Shown here piece by piece: positions 42,083 to 51,550 of a stretch of 64,000 bases of DNA (within the stretch, counting starts at the first letter, position 1; each line of letters begins with the position of its first letter). Source of the stretch: Thermococcus sp. SY098 (GTDB taxonomy: Archaea > Methanobacteriota_B > Thermococci > Thermococcales > Thermococcaceae); NCBI RefSeq assembly GCF_035621495.1, contig NZ_CP141821.1, positions 248,001-312,000 of the forward strand. The letters run 5' to 3'. The position numbers and the translations under genes are program-made. The notes below the pieces were generated by a model that worked only from the letters and a program-made list of their open reading frames with translations, did no database searches and was not told where the DNA came from.

Positions 42083-42508
42083 ATGAACGAGAAAATCATA
42101 AATGAACTAAAGAATTTTGCAAAGGATTTAAAGGAACTGTTAGGAGAAAAGTTAGTGGCAGTTATAGTTTTTGGATCTGTTTTAGCATCTGAAAGGTTTG
42201 AAGACATTGATATTCTCATAGTAGTTGATAACACTTCCAAAGATGAACTCAAAGAAATTAGAAGATTAAAGCTCAAATACAGGTACAAACTTGGTAAATA
42301 CATTGATCTGAACATTTGTGAATTTAGTGACCTCAACAAAGGTGTTGTATATACTGCAGTGGCTCTTGGAAAAGAGCTTTACTCAACAGAGAAGTGGATA
42401 AATAAGAAGAAGGAAATAAAGAAGAGAGCAAAAGAACGAAAACTTCAGTTCATAGAAAAGTATGGAAAAAAGGTGGTTAGATGGGAGTTAGCAGAACTTA
42501 TAAATTGA
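42083..42508 (+). CDS. MNT-type nucleotidyltransferase (putative antitoxin)
   Basis: A 141-residue minimal nucleotidyltransferase. The catalytic signature is VFGSVLASERFEDIDILIV (Gly-Ser and Asp-x-Asp), with a third Asp likely in KYIDLNI. In MNT/HEPN modules the MNT protein silences the HEPN toxin, in some cases by adding AMP groups to it. ATG 42083 (MNEKIINEL) is preferred; a frame from 42062 exists. The HEPN gene overlaps its 3' end by 28 bases. The C-terminal tail is Lys/Arg-rich. Confidence 0.85.
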   Translation: MNEKIINELKNFAKDLKELLGEKLVAVIVFGSVLASERFEDIDILIVVDNTSKDELKEIRRLKLKYRYKLGKYIDLNICEFSDLNKGVVYTAVALGKELYSTEKWINKKKEIKKRAKERKLQFIEKYGKKVVRWELAELIN

Positions 42509-42864
42509 GGCTTATTCAAGCAGATATTGACTTAGCAAAGAGTGCATATGAAAAAGGATACTATGAGATGGCAATATTTCACTGTCAACAAGCAATAGAA
42601 AAAAGCCTAAAATTGCTTCTTGAAGAAAAAGCTGGCAAATATGTAAGAACTCACGATTTAATATTTCTGAGAGATCTGGTTGGAGAATTTGAAGAAATTA
42701 GAGAGCTTTTGTTAGACGATGAGTTTTTAGATAGGCTTGAAGAAGGTTATTTCTATGGAAGATACTGGGATAAACCAATAGAGCCATTTGAGGATTTTGA
42801 AGTCCAAAAGGCAATTTACTTAGCGGAAGAGATTTTTAAGAAGATTAAAGAACTGTTAAGGTGA
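42481..42864 (+). CDS. HEPN-domain protein
   Basis: A 127-residue all-helical HEPN protein. The family core is seen in DIDLAKSAYEKGYYEMAIFH, CQQAIEKSLKLLL and RTHDLIFLRDL, with a conserved GRYWD near residue 92. The canonical RNase motif R-x4-6-H is not obvious: Arg and His in VRTHDL are one residue apart. It may act as a nucleotide-sensing or regulatory partner of the MNT protein rather than as an RNase. ATG 42481 lies 28 bases within the MNT gene, so expression is coupled. Confidence 0.85.
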   Translation: MGVSRTYKLRLIQADIDLAKSAYEKGYYEMAIFHCQQAIEKSLKLLLEEKAGKYVRTHDLIFLRDLVGEFEEIRELLLDDEFLDRLEEGYFYGRYWDKPIEPFEDFEVQKAIYLAEEIFKKIKELLR

Positions 42865-42868
42865 TCTC

Positions 42869-43393
42869 ATGAGAATAGCTTGGGGGATTAGCGGAGCAGG
42901 GCATCTCCTCAAGGAAAGTATTGAAATTCTCGAGAAGTTAGGAGATAGGCATGAAATTAAAATCTTCTTATCAAGAGCGGGTGAAGAAGTTGCCAAAATG
43001 TACAAACTTTTTGATAGGCTTGAGAAGTTTCCTCTTGTTAAGGAATCTAAACAGGGTTTTTCCTTTCCCTCATGCGGTGCCTTTAACTTGGGGAGATTTG
43101 ATGCATTCATTATCTCTCCCGCAACTTCAAACACCGTTGCCAAGATTAGACTCGGAATTGCTGATTCCCTCTTATCTTGCTGTGCTTCCCAAGCTTTGAA
43201 GAGCAGGGTTCCACTGATATTGGTTCCAACTGACTCAAAGCCCGTTGTCGAAACTAAAGCCCCAAATGGTCAGATTTTCAAGATATATGTTAGAAAAGTC
43301 GATTTGGACCACCTAAGAGCACTGAAGAGGGAAGGGGTCATAATTTTGGAGCATCCTTATGAGGTTGAAAAGGCTTTGGAGCGGTTTCTATGA
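42869..43393 (+). CDS. Archaeal flavoprotein (AfpA/dihydromethanopterin reductase-like)
   Basis: A 174-residue flavin-binding protein of the flavodoxin-like HFCD/archaeoflavoprotein class. The opening WGISGAGHLLKES and the SPATSNTVAKIRLGIAD segment are typical FMN contacts; conserved cysteines appear in PSCGAF and LLSCCAS, which may bind an iron-sulfur cluster or take part in redox. It may transfer electrons from ferredoxin. ATG 42869 lies five bases after the HEPN gene. Its 3' end overlaps the convergent 688-aa gene by 37 bases. Confidence 0.82.
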   Translation: MRIAWGISGAGHLLKESIEILEKLGDRHEIKIFLSRAGEEVAKMYKLFDRLEKFPLVKESKQGFSFPSCGAFNLGRFDAFIISPATSNTVAKIRLGIADSLLSCCASQALKSRVPLILVPTDSKPVVETKAPNGQIFKIYVRKVDLDHLRALKREGVIILEHPYEVEKALERFL

Positions 43394-45423
43394 ACATAAT
43401 AGAAGTTCCCATCGCTGTCAATGTAAACGTAATCTGGAGAGTAGCCTGGTCCTGAATATAAATTATGCCCATCAAGGCGATACCAAAGGGATCTGGCGGC
43501 TTCAAGCTTGTTGAGCTCGTTAAGAATTGATAGATCTCCGTGAGTAATCATTGTAAGTAGTTTTTTCATGTATGCATCGCTTATCTGAAAGCTTATGTAA
43601 GAGGCAAAAAATTCATAGCCAGTTATGAACTCTTTGGATATGTCCTTAAGTGGATATGCAGGGGTGACCCTGATTCCAAATCTTTCGTAAAATTCTCTTA
43701 ATGCAAACTTATCCGGTCTGTATGGGATCAGCCCAAGAGCCATCAGTTCAATGGTTTCTCTGGAATATTTTTTAGGCCAATCTGGTTCAAAAGGATATAT
43801 ATGCTCCGGAATCTTGGGGTAGGGGTCAAGACCAAGAACATAGAATGCTCTATAACTGCTCCCGACCAATAAAGGAACTCTCCATATAACGATAACCTCG
43901 GAGTGGTCAAGCTTCCCTCCGCTTAAACTTGCAGGGATTTGAATAGCCCATGCGTCCATGTTGAAGTCCATGAAAAGGTTGTTCAGGAAAACTACTTCGG
44001 TCTCTCCGTCATATCCGCATATTCCCGATTCCAGTGTTCCCACTATCGGCACGTCATAAGAATGGACGTAAATGTTCACGAAATATGCAATATGGAGAGG
44101 GGTAATTGAGTAAAAAGGGACTGGTTTTTTGTAGTAGTTGAGGAGCTTACGCTTTGCATCGTCGTAAAAAAATTTCATGGCACCGTCAAGTTTTATTTTA
44201 TGGTAACGAGTGAAGCCCAAGTCCGGGTAAACAGCTTCATAGACCTGCAGGGGTTTAAACTCAGCGGCCTTCCTCCACATGTATTCAATTTGTGCCTCTG
44301 TATATAGCTGGGCATTTTGAAACCAATACCGTCCTTTTCCGTTAAAGTATATAGGGAATACCAGAGGGTAATGAGCCAGTACAAGACTAACGGAGTTCTT
44401 GTTTCCTCTTGCATCATAGGCTTCTATTGTTATGGTATAGTTTCCCCATTTTAATGGAAATTGAATAACGTGCATATAGCTCAGAGACTCCGTATTTATT
44501 TTGGTGCTGCTCTTTTCTTTCCCGTTTACAAAGATTCTAACCTGACGTGGAGGATTCGCGTTATCTTCAATATTTAAGGATACTTCAACAGCACCTGAGG
44601 GCAGACTCTCTACTCTACCTTTCATTCTTGGGGGAGTCCTATCGTTTATATGCTCTTTCTGGAATTCAGTCCATGTGTCATATACCTTAGAGATTTCGAA
44701 TTTATGAGCATTCCTTATAAACCACTCTCTGTAAGTTGTGTTTGACAGCATCTCATGCCTAACTGCATTTATCCCTGAAATAAACTCAGAAATCTCATAT
44801 GGTTCAAATCCTCCAAAAAGCCCCTGCATGTTGTCTATAGCATTAACGATTTTTGGTGGCAACCCAGATAAAGACATGCTGAGCTCTTTAATCAGTTGGA
44901 TGTATTCGGTTAAGCTTCTTACTTGATATATATAATGTGAGTTCTCTATCCCAGTGCGGATATGCGGTGGGAGGGTAGAATAAACATTCACGAACTCCCT
45001 GACCTGAGCATTGAAGATCTCCACCTTTTTAGAAAACTCTTCCAAGGTGTATGGGGAATCTGAAAAGAGGAATCTCAGCATATCATCTCTGAGAGCAAGG
45101 GACACTGAATTTAGGGTTTGAGTAACTTGCCAGCACAGTTCTGCAAATTTTTCCGTGTCGGTAATTTCGACATCTTCAAAGAGTGATGTATGGTATTTAT
45201 AAACAGGATATATCTTTTCTATAATCTCAAGCTCCCCTTCACTTATTTTCCCGTCACTCAGAAACCCCAGCTGTTCTGCAATGTATTCATAGTCCGACTC
45301 AAGTGAGTATGTATTTACCGGCACAACAGGCTTTTTAACTTGAGGAGGTCGAAACGCAAGCATGAGGGCAAGAACATATATCACGATCAGGATTAATCCA
45401 GCTTTACGTAAGTCAATCTGCAT
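43357..45423 (-). CDS. Large membrane-anchored extracytoplasmic protein, 688 aa
   Basis: A 688-residue protein with one N-terminal membrane segment (LILIVIYVLALMLAF, about residues 10-24) and the rest outside. The first half is helical; around residues 255-330 is an immunoglobulin-like stretch (APP-like RTPPRMKGRVESLPSG and SLNIEDNANPPRQ); the C-terminal half is Tyr- and Trp-rich. No catalytic motif was recognised. ATG 45423 lies before a T-rich upstream zone. It might be a surface or cell-envelope protein; I do not know the function. Confidence 0.78.
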   Translation of the reverse strand: MQIDLRKAGLILIVIYVLALMLAFRPPQVKKPVVPVNTYSLESDYEYIAEQLGFLSDGKISEGELEIIEKIYPVYKYHTSLFEDVEITDTEKFAELCWQVTQTLNSVSLALRDDMLRFLFSDSPYTLEEFSKKVEIFNAQVREFVNVYSTLPPHIRTGIENSHYIYQVRSLTEYIQLIKELSMSLSGLPPKIVNAIDNMQGLFGGFEPYEISEFISGINAVRHEMLSNTTYREWFIRNAHKFEISKVYDTWTEFQKEHINDRTPPRMKGRVESLPSGAVEVSLNIEDNANPPRQVRIFVNGKEKSSTKINTESLSYMHVIQFPLKWGNYTITIEAYDARGNKNSVSLVLAHYPLVFPIYFNGKGRYWFQNAQLYTEAQIEYMWRKAAEFKPLQVYEAVYPDLGFTRYHKIKLDGAMKFFYDDAKRKLLNYYKKPVPFYSITPLHIAYFVNIYVHSYDVPIVGTLESGICGYDGETEVVFLNNLFMDFNMDAWAIQIPASLSGGKLDHSEVIVIWRVPLLVGSSYRAFYVLGLDPYPKIPEHIYPFEPDWPKKYSRETIELMALGLIPYRPDKFALREFYERFGIRVTPAYPLKDISKEFITGYEFFASYISFQISDAYMKKLLTMITHGDLSILNELNKLEAARSLWYRLDGHNLYSGPGYSPDYVYIDSDGNFYYVHRNRSKAFSTS

Positions 45424-45537
45424 AACATTTCCCTATTTGTAAAATAGGTCTGTTACCTTATCAACTTTTCTGGACATATCTGCTGAGCTGAAATATCTTT
45501 AAATATTCCCTTAGGTTTAGCTATTTTTGGTGGTGTT

Positions 45538-45957
45538 ATGAAGAAGATCGTGAGGTTTGGAGTTTCTATTCCACAAGATTTGCTTGCGAAATTCGACAAG
45601 ATTATTGATGAAAAAGGATACACAAACAGAAGCGAAGCTATTAGGGACTTGATTAGGGACTTTATTGTGAGGCATGAATGGGAGGTTGGTGATGAGGAGG
45701 TTGCTGGAACAATTACAATAGTTTACAACCATGACGAAGCTGAGGTGGTTAAGGAGCTCCTGGATTTGCAGCACGACTATATTAATGAAATTGTATCAAG
45801 TTTGCATGTCCACATGGATGAGCACAACTGTCTTGAAGTTGTGGTTGTTAAAGGAAAAGCCACAAGGATAAAGAAAATTGCCGAGAGGCTCATAAGTCTT
45901 AAGGGAGTCAAACATGGAAAGCTTGTTATGACAACAACAGGTAGGGAGCTTGTCTGA
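45538..45957 (+). CDS. nikR: Nickel-responsive regulator NikR
   Basis: A 139-residue NikR. The ribbon-helix-helix DNA-binding domain covers residues 1-50 ([18 protein letters not shown]) and the ACT-like domain holds the metal ligands in [16 protein letters not shown] (two His and Cys). In other organisms it represses nickel uptake genes when nickel binds. ATG 45538 follows GGTGGTG. A TATA-like TTTAAATAT lies about 40 bases upstream. No nickel transporter is in the window. Confidence 0.93.
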   Translation: MKKIVRFGVSIPQDLLAKFDKIIDEKGYTNRSEAIRDLIRDFIVRHEWEVGDEEVAGTITIVYNHDEAEVVKELLDLQHDYINEIVSSLHVHMDEHNCLEVVVVKGKATRIKKIAERLISLKGVKHGKLVMTTTGRELV

Positions 45958-45965
45958 AGAAAAGC

Positions 45966-45973
45966 TTATAAGC
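45966..45973 (+). promoter_or_regulatory. TATA box of tRNA-Thr
   Basis: CTTATAAG is centred about 30 bases ahead of the tRNA 5' end, as expected for archaeal tRNA promoters; a T-rich stretch follows. Confidence 0.55.
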
Positions 45974-46000
45974 CAACCTCCTCTCATCTTTTCTTGGGTG

Positions 46001-46077
46001 CCGGGGTAGCCTAGCTCGGCAGGGCGGGGGACTCGTAATCCCCAGGTCCCGGGTTCAAATCCCGGTCCCGGCTCCAT
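46001..46077 (+). tRNA. tRNA-Thr (anticodon CGT)
   Basis: A complete cloverleaf: acceptor GCCGGGG pairs with TCCCGGC (one G-U), anticodon loop CTCGTAA with CGT at 46035-46037, T arm CCGGG-TTCAAAT-CCCGG. The discriminator is U73, usual for archaeal tRNA-Thr, and CCA is encoded. No intron is present. It reads ACG codons. Confidence 0.97.
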
Positions 46078-46162
46078 ACAAACTTTTTCTAACGAAGAGT
46101 TTGATCAAAGTTCGCTGTGCTTCCAAGCTTACAGTCAGAACACTTTACTCCCAATCACTCAT

Positions 46163-46369
46163 TCAATTTTGTTGCTCCTCTTTACAGAGACGATAAAAGC
46201 TTATGATGCCACCAGCTATTGGAGCAAGATTAGCGGATATTACTATCAAGTTGTCAAGAATATCAGGGAGGTATCTTCCCAATCTAAATATCCACCAGAC
46301 TGAAAATATGCCTACACCGTAAGCCAACCCAAATAAAAAGGGAAAGAGGATATAGCGCTTATTCTTCAT
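46163..46369 (-). CDS. Small two-helix membrane protein, 68 aa
   Basis: A 68-residue protein with two hydrophobic segments (residues 7-28 and about 41-58) joined by a short loop and ending in a charged tail KEEQQN. ATG 46369 is preceded by AGAGTGAAGGGACA. It lies 27 bases after the cis-prenyltransferase on the same strand and could be in its operon. Function unknown. Confidence 0.65.
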   Translation of the reverse strand: MKNKRYILFPFLFGLAYGVGIFSVWWIFRLGRYLPDILDNLIVISANLAPIAGGIISFYRLCKEEQQN

Positions 46370-46396
46370 TGTCCCTTCACTCTCATCAACAGCCGC

Positions 46397-47197
46397 TCAT
46401 TTTCCAAACCGTCTCTCCCTCTTCTGATACTCTCTAATTATCCTGAGAAAGTCTATTTTCCTGAACTCTGGGAAGTATACATCAACGAAGAAGAGCTCGC
46501 TGTAGGCAATTTGGTAGAGCAAAAAGTTGCTTATCCTAATCTCACCGCCCGTCCTTATTACTATGTCAGGATCAGGCATGTTTGGAATGTACAGATATCT
46601 TTTCAAAAGCTCCTCATCAATGTCCTTTCTGGTTATATTTCCATCTTCAATATCGGCGACAATTCTCTTTATCGCATCAACTATCTCACTTCTCCCACCA
46701 TACGCCAGAGCTATATTTAGAATATAATTGCTGTATTTCCTTGTAGCTCTTTCCGCTTCTTCAGCAGCTTTTCTTACATTTTCTGGTAAAAGCTCTCTTC
46801 TCCCAATCACGTTAACCCTAATGCCATACTTATGGACTCTTTCATCATGAACCAATTCCTTAAACTTCTGCTCGAAAAGATTCATAAGGGCATTAACTTC
46901 TTCAGGACTCCTCCTAAAGTTTTCAGTAGAGAATGCATAAACAGTTAAAGTTTTAATGTTAAGCTCTCTACACCACTCCAAAATCTCCTCAAGCTTCTTG
47001 GAGCCAAAGAGATGTCCATACCAAGGAGGTTTCTCAAGCTTCCTGGCCCATCTCCTGTTGCCATCCATAATAATTGCAACATGCTTGGGAATCCTACCAT
47101 TAGCTTTTACCTTTTCCAAAAGATAGCGCTCATACAAATCATAAACTGGCTTAAATAAAATATGGGGAATGTGAGAGATCACCTTATAAATTAACAT
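46397..47197 (-). CDS. uppS: cis-Prenyltransferase (polyprenyl diphosphate synthase, UppS-like)
   Basis: A 266-residue cis-prenyltransferase. Motif HVAIIMDGNRRWARKLE (catalytic Asp in DGNRRW), LTVYAFSTENFRR and the C-terminal RTGGEIRISNFLLYQIAYSE are complete. It makes the polyprenyl diphosphate that becomes the dolichol-type carrier of sugars for AglB. ATG 47197 is six bases after the gamma-CA-like gene stop. UppP at 61.3 kb and aglB at 23.7 kb are functionally linked but not adjacent. Confidence 0.94.
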   Translation of the reverse strand: MLIYKVISHIPHILFKPVYDLYERYLLEKVKANGRIPKHVAIIMDGNRRWARKLEKPPWYGHLFGSKKLEEILEWCRELNIKTLTVYAFSTENFRRSPEEVNALMNLFEQKFKELVHDERVHKYGIRVNVIGRRELLPENVRKAAEEAERATRKYSNYILNIALAYGGRSEIVDAIKRIVADIEDGNITRKDIDEELLKRYLYIPNMPDPDIVIRTGGEIRISNFLLYQIAYSELFFVDVYFPEFRKIDFLRIIREYQKRERRFGK

Positions 47198-47203
47198 TCG
47201 GCA

Positions 47204-47725
47204 TCACTCTATTTTTCTTCTGCCCCTAAGGTGCTTTTCAGCAAGTTCTATATAAATTTCAGCATTTTTCTTGGTCATCTCAATTTCTTTCTCGCTAAGC
47301 TGTCTGACCACCTTTCCTGGAACTCCAATGACCAGGCTATAATCTGGGATTTCTTTTCCTGGCGGAATTAATGCTCCAGCTCCAACTATAACGTGATTGC
47401 CGATCTTTGCTCCGTCAAGAATAATAGCGCCCATTCCTATGATTACATAGTTTCCAATCTTTGCTCCGTGAACAACCGCATTATGTCCAATGGTCACATA
47501 CTCGCCAATTATTGTCGGCTGTCCATGTGATGTGTGTATGCTGACGTTGTCTTGAATGTTTGAGCCTTTTCCGACATAAATCTGCTCAATATCCCCTCTG
47601 AGAACAGCCGATGGCCAAACACTGGTCTTTTCTTCAAGAACAACATCTCCTATTATAACTGCATCTTCATCAACAAAAGCACTTTCATGGATTTTAGGCT
47701 TCTTTCCCTCAAACTCATAAATTGC
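47204..47725 (-). CDS. Gamma-class carbonic anhydrase-like protein
   Basis: A 173-residue left-handed beta-helix protein of the gamma-CA/Yrd family. The three metal histidines are in TSHGQ, GHNAVVHG; the beta-helix repeats run from about residues 15 to 145. It may hydrate CO2 or have another role. ATG 47725 follows GGTGGTGAAA; the longer frame to 47839 crosses the divergent promoter region and overlaps hjc. It is upstream of uppS on the same strand. Confidence 0.9.
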   Translation of the reverse strand, partial: AIYEFEGKKPKIHESAFVDEDAVIIGDVVLEEKTSVWPSAVLRGDIEQIYVGKGSNIQDNVSIHTSHGQPTIIGEYVTIGHNAVVHGAKIGNYVIIGMGAIILDGAKIGNHVIVGAGALIPPGKEIPDYSLVIGVPGKVVRQLSEKEIEMTKKNAEIYIELAEKHLRGRRKIE

Positions 47726-47817
47726 CATTTTCACCACCACACTGAACTTTCCGGCAGAACTTATAAATCTTGACCAGCATAATTTAACTGATAACTGTGG
47801 AAAATTGAGGGGATAGT

Positions 47818-48222
47818 ATGAGGTATAGAAAGGGGGCAAGTGCTGAAAGGGAACTTATTAAGATGCTTGAAAAAGGGGGTTTTGCTGTTATTCGCTCTGC
47901 CGGGAGTAAGAAGGTTGACATAGTTGCTGGAAATGGGAAGCTTTACCTCTGCATTGAAGTTAAAAGCACTAAAAGGGAAAAGCTCTATGTTAATGGTGAG
48001 GATGTAGATAAGCTAACTAACTTTGCAGAAAAATTTGGAGGTAAAGCGATTATTGCAGTGAAGTTCATAAACAACGGCTGGTACTTTTTTTATCCGAATC
48101 AGCTCATAAAAAGCGGCAAAAACTATAAAATAAGCTTGAGAGATGCAAGGTATAAAGGGTTAAGGTTTGATGAAATAGTTGGAAAACAAATGTCCTTGGA
48201 TGAGGTGATTAAGCGTGAATAA
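47818..48222 (+). CDS. hjc: Holliday junction resolvase Hjc
   Basis: A 134-residue Hjc. The nuclease core is [16 protein letters not shown] (Glu), KVDIVAG (Asp) and CIEVKST (Glu-x-Lys), the PD-(D/E)xK signature. It cuts four-way junctions in recombination. ATG 47818 follows GGGGATAGT. The following secreted-protein gene begins inside its 3' end by eight bases. Confidence 0.95.
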   Translation: MRYRKGASAERELIKMLEKGGFAVIRSAGSKKVDIVAGNGKLYLCIEVKSTKREKLYVNGEDVDKLTNFAEKFGGKAIIAVKFINNGWYFFYPNQLIKSGKNYKISLRDARYKGLRFDEIVGKQMSLDEVIKRE

Positions 48223-49762
48223 ATGGTCCGCTATTGCTCTAATCTTTGTATTGATGTTTCCCATTGTTCCGCTGGTAAAAGCTCAGCCGTTAATCATAAT
48301 AAGCGTTTCGCAGGAATACTTCGAAGGTAGACCTGGGGATGTCATAAAAATACCCGTTACCGTTAGAAATGTCGGAAATGAAACTGCCCACAATATAACT
48401 GTATATATTTCTGGGCCAGTTAAGGGCTTCCAGTACACAATGGCAGCAGTATCTAAGCTTGAGCCCAATCAAAACACCACTGTTGAACTTACCATTTACA
48501 TCAAAGATGATGCGAGAGCTGGAACATATGATCTGAAAATTGTCGGTCGTGTTGGTGCCCTGCTTTTTGAAAAACCAATAAAGGTGAGAGTCCTTACGGT
48601 TATCGATTATAAGCTTGACATCCAAGTTAAGGACAGATACCTCTATGGCACTGATGTTGAGGCTACACTTATTGTAAAGTCTCTTTCAAACGGAGTTATA
48701 GTTGGAACAATAAGCTATGAACTGTATTCCGAGGAGGGCTTGCTGAAAAGAAATTCTTGGGTAACATACATAAATCCCCAAGATAAGTGGTCATATACTC
48801 TATTCCTTCCAAAACCCGATGTTGGGAAGTATACGATAATTCTAAGAGCGGAATTTTCTGGAATCACAAAGACACTCACAAAGAGCTTCGTAGTGTACAG
48901 AAGAAACCTCACCTATGAAGCATACTTTGAGAATGGCATAATCTATGTGAGGGTTATTGATAAAGAAGGGAACGGTGTTAAAGACGTACCAGTCGAAATT
49001 GAGGGAGTGCTTTTTAAAACTGATCCATATGGGATTGTCAAGTACGAAGCCAAAGAACCTGGGGTTTACAAGATAAAGCTAAACCTTGACGGTAAGATTA
49101 TTGAAACCTTTGTTGAGGTTAAAAAGTTGTTTGTTAACTGGGAGCAGAAAAATGAGACGTTGATTTTATATACTCGAGATGCTTCTGGAAAGGGGATCTC
49201 AAATGTCAGCATTGAAGCTATCGGACCAAACGGCAGGGTTTATGCGGTGACAGATGAGAATGGACGAGCAGAAATAAGTTTAAATGAGACAGGATATGGA
49301 TTGATCACAGTGAAGGCTGAGAGCTCAAGGTATATAGGGGCTGAGATAAGCATAACTGCTGAAAAACCAAAGCCCAGGGAAACCCCCACCATAACAATAA
49401 CCACGACAAGAACTCCGACACCAATCCAACTTAATATGACGTCAACCCAGACTGAGCAGCCGAAAAGGGGCTATGGTTACCTGCCTATAATTTTCGTCAT
49501 TTCTGCAGTGCTCTTTGGGACTACATCGTATGTAGCGTTTTTCATGCCGATAATACTTGAAGAGCAGCTTGATAAGTACTACTTTGTTAAAGTCAAAGCT
49601 CCCAAGCTGAGAGGTATTAAAAACTTCAGATATGAGAAGGTGATAAATGCAGTTGATGCAAGGGCTACAAAGGGCAAAGTCAGCATTGATGGCAATAAAG
49701 TTGTATGGGAAATTGGAGAACTTGAGCCTGAAGAAGAGGCATTTTTGCAGGTTTTGCTTTGA
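48215..49762 (+). CDS. Secreted membrane-anchored NEW3/CARDB-like protein
   Basis: A 515-residue protein. A signal peptide ([19 protein letters not shown]) is followed by a CARDB/NEW3-type beta domain ([21 protein letters not shown]), then further beta domains with Ig-like spacing, a Thr/Pro-rich linker ([12 protein letters not shown]), a C-terminal membrane helix ([17 protein letters not shown]) and ~80 cytoplasmic residues. It is likely a surface adhesion or scaffold protein. The start is GTG 48215 (reads MNKWSAI), overlapping hjc by eight bases. Confidence 0.82.
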   Translation: MNKWSAIALIFVLMFPIVPLVKAQPLIIISVSQEYFEGRPGDVIKIPVTVRNVGNETAHNITVYISGPVKGFQYTMAAVSKLEPNQNTTVELTIYIKDDARAGTYDLKIVGRVGALLFEKPIKVRVLTVIDYKLDIQVKDRYLYGTDVEATLIVKSLSNGVIVGTISYELYSEEGLLKRNSWVTYINPQDKWSYTLFLPKPDVGKYTIILRAEFSGITKTLTKSFVVYRRNLTYEAYFENGIIYVRVIDKEGNGVKDVPVEIEGVLFKTDPYGIVKYEAKEPGVYKIKLNLDGKIIETFVEVKKLFVNWEQKNETLILYTRDASGKGISNVSIEAIGPNGRVYAVTDENGRAEISLNETGYGLITVKAESSRYIGAEISITAEKPKPRETPTITITTTRTPTPIQLNMTSTQTEQPKRGYGYLPIIFVISAVLFGTTSYVAFFMPIILEEQLDKYYFVKVKAPKLRGIKNFRYEKVINAVDARATKGKVSIDGNKVVWEIGELEPEEEAFLQVLL

Positions 49763-49849
49763 TTCTGTTTTTAATTTCTCGTCGAGCACATAAAACCTTT
49801 TAAGCATAGTTAAACACACTAAGATAGAAATCTAAACGAGGTGGTGAAA

Positions 49850-50887
49850 GTGGTAGACTTTGAGCTTTTGAGGAAAGTTGTTGAAGCTCCCGGTGTTTCA
49901 GGATACGAGTTCTTAGGGGTCAGAGATGTTGTTATTGAGGCTTTGAAGGATTACGTTGATGAAATTAAAATTGACAAGCTTGGTAATGTTATTGCTCGCA
50001 AAAAGGGAAGCGGACCAAAAATTATGATTGCAGCACATATGGATAAAATCGGCCTGATGGTGAATCACATTGACAAAAACGGCTACCTCCACGTGGTTCC
50101 TATTGGGGGAGTTGATCCAAGAACCTTAGTTGCCCAAAGAGTGAGAATATTTACAGAGAACGGAGAACTCTATGGGGTTGTTGGTCACATCCCACCCCAC
50201 TTAACAAAGCCAGAGGAGAGGAAGAAAGCTGCAGACTGGGATACGATTGTTGTTGATGTCGGTGCGGACTCAAAAGATGATGTTGAAAAAATGGGAATTA
50301 AAGTTGGAACAGTGATGGAATTTGCCCCTGCATTCACAAAGCTCACGGAGAATAGGTTTGCATCTCCATATTTGGACGATAGAATTTGCCTTTATGCAAT
50401 GATAGAAACTGCAAGAGCTGTTGAAAATCATGAAGCTGACATATATTTTGTTGCAAGTGTTCAGGAGGAAGTTGGACTGAGAGGTGCAAGGGTTGCGAGC
50501 TATGCAATTGATCCTGAGATTGGAATTGCAATGGATGTAACATTTGCCAAGCAGCCCGGAGATAGGGGCAAAATTGTCGTTGAGCTTAGCAAAGGTCCAG
50601 TTATGGACGTTGGTCCAAACATAAATCCAAAGGTCAGAGCATTCGCCGAAGAAGTCGCTAAGAAGTATGAGATTCCGCTTCAAGTTGAGCCGAGCCCAAG
50701 ACCAACAGGGACAGATGCAAACATCATGCAGATCAATAGAGAAGGTGTTGCAACTGCCGTTTTGAGCATTCCAATTAAGTACATGCACTCACAAGTCGAA
50801 TTGGCTGATGCGAGAGATGTTGACAACACAATTAAGCTGGCCAAGCATTTCCTTGAAGAACTCAAGCCTATGAATTTAATCCCCTGA
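49850..50887 (+). CDS. M42-family aminopeptidase (TET-type)
   Basis: A 345-residue metallopeptidase of the TET family. Metal ligands are in AAHMDKIG (His), YLDDRI (Asp), VQEEVGLRG (Glu), AIAMDVTF (Asp) and KYMHSQVE (His). Pyrococcus homologues form dodecameric tetrahedral particles that degrade peptides from larger proteases. Substrate range (Lys, Glu or neutral residues) is not visible. GTG 49850 (reads [10 protein letters not shown]) follows GAGGTGGTGA; GTG 49841 also possible. Confidence 0.93.
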   Translation: MVDFELLRKVVEAPGVSGYEFLGVRDVVIEALKDYVDEIKIDKLGNVIARKKGSGPKIMIAAHMDKIGLMVNHIDKNGYLHVVPIGGVDPRTLVAQRVRIFTENGELYGVVGHIPPHLTKPEERKKAADWDTIVVDVGADSKDDVEKMGIKVGTVMEFAPAFTKLTENRFASPYLDDRICLYAMIETARAVENHEADIYFVASVQEEVGLRGARVASYAIDPEIGIAMDVTFAKQPGDRGKIVVELSKGPVMDVGPNINPKVRAFAEEVAKKYEIPLQVEPSPRPTGTDANIMQINREGVATAVLSIPIKYMHSQVELADARDVDNTIKLAKHFLEELKPMNLIP

Positions 50888-50992
50888 TTTTCTTAATACT
50901 TATTTTCCAAAAGCCTTATCTTTTCTTGGTGCGGAGTTACTATTGATGTTGGGTTGATGTTCCTGTTTACTGAGATTCCATGGGGGACTAAA

Positions 50993-51550
50993 ATGACAAG
51001 ACTCCTAATAGTTCCAATAGTTTTGGAAAAAATTGGAAAAGACGTTGTTGTTGCTGTTGCTGATTATGTTGAGCAGTTTTACTCAAGGTTTGAGCTGCAT
51101 GCTGTTATTCTTCCAGAAATCGGTATAGATGACTTTTCTGTAGAATACAACTGGAGTAGGGGGCAGTTTCTTGGAAGGACATTCCTCCCTACTTTGGCAC
51201 AAATTAAAGACACATTGAGAGCCGGCGCTGCCCTTGGCATAACAGACGCTGATTTATACGAAAAAGGCTTAAACTTCATATTCGGACTGGCAAGCCCATA
51301 CTTGAAGGTCGCGATAATTTCGCTACACAGACTCAGACCTGAATTTTACGGGAAAATTAGTAATGAGGAATTATTGAAAGATAGAGCGATAAAAGAAGCC
51401 ATGCATGAGCTGGGCCATGTGTTTGGCCTCGAACATTGCCCAAATCCCAAATGTGTTATGCACTTCTCCAACTCAATCCTGGATACAGATTTAAAGAGTA
51501 GGGAATACTGTGATGACTGTTTGAAAAAACTTAAGGAGGTATTTAAATGA
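50993..51550 (+). CDS. amzA: Archaemetzincin (zinc protease)
   Basis: A 185-residue archaemetzincin. The zinc motif HELGHVFGLEHC is complete, followed by PNPKCVM (the Met-turn) and CDDC, giving a second structural zinc site. Substrates are unknown. ATG 50993 follows GGGGGAC; a frame from 50954 exists. It overlaps the CYTH gene by four bases (ATGA), so the two are coupled. Confidence 0.92.
   Translation: MTRLLIVPIVLEKIGKDVVVAVADYVEQFYSRFELHAVILPEIGIDDFSVEYNWSRGQFLGRTFLPTLAQIKDTLRAGAALGITDADLYEKGLNFIFGLASPYLKVAIISLHRLRPEFYGKISNEELLKDRAIKEAMHELGHVFGLEHCPNPKCVMHFSNSILDTDLKSREYCDDCLKKLKEVFK

Noticed and set aside
47726-47839. N-terminal extension of the gamma carbonic anhydrase-like protein
   Set aside because: It runs into the start of hjc and over the divergent promoter; ATG 47725 has GGTGGTGAAA and gives the usual family start.
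50940-50985. C/D-like boxes (TTGATGT repeated, then CTGA) before the archaemetzincin gene
   Set aside because: The boxes are too close together to hold guide regions, and the sequence is not GC-rich.
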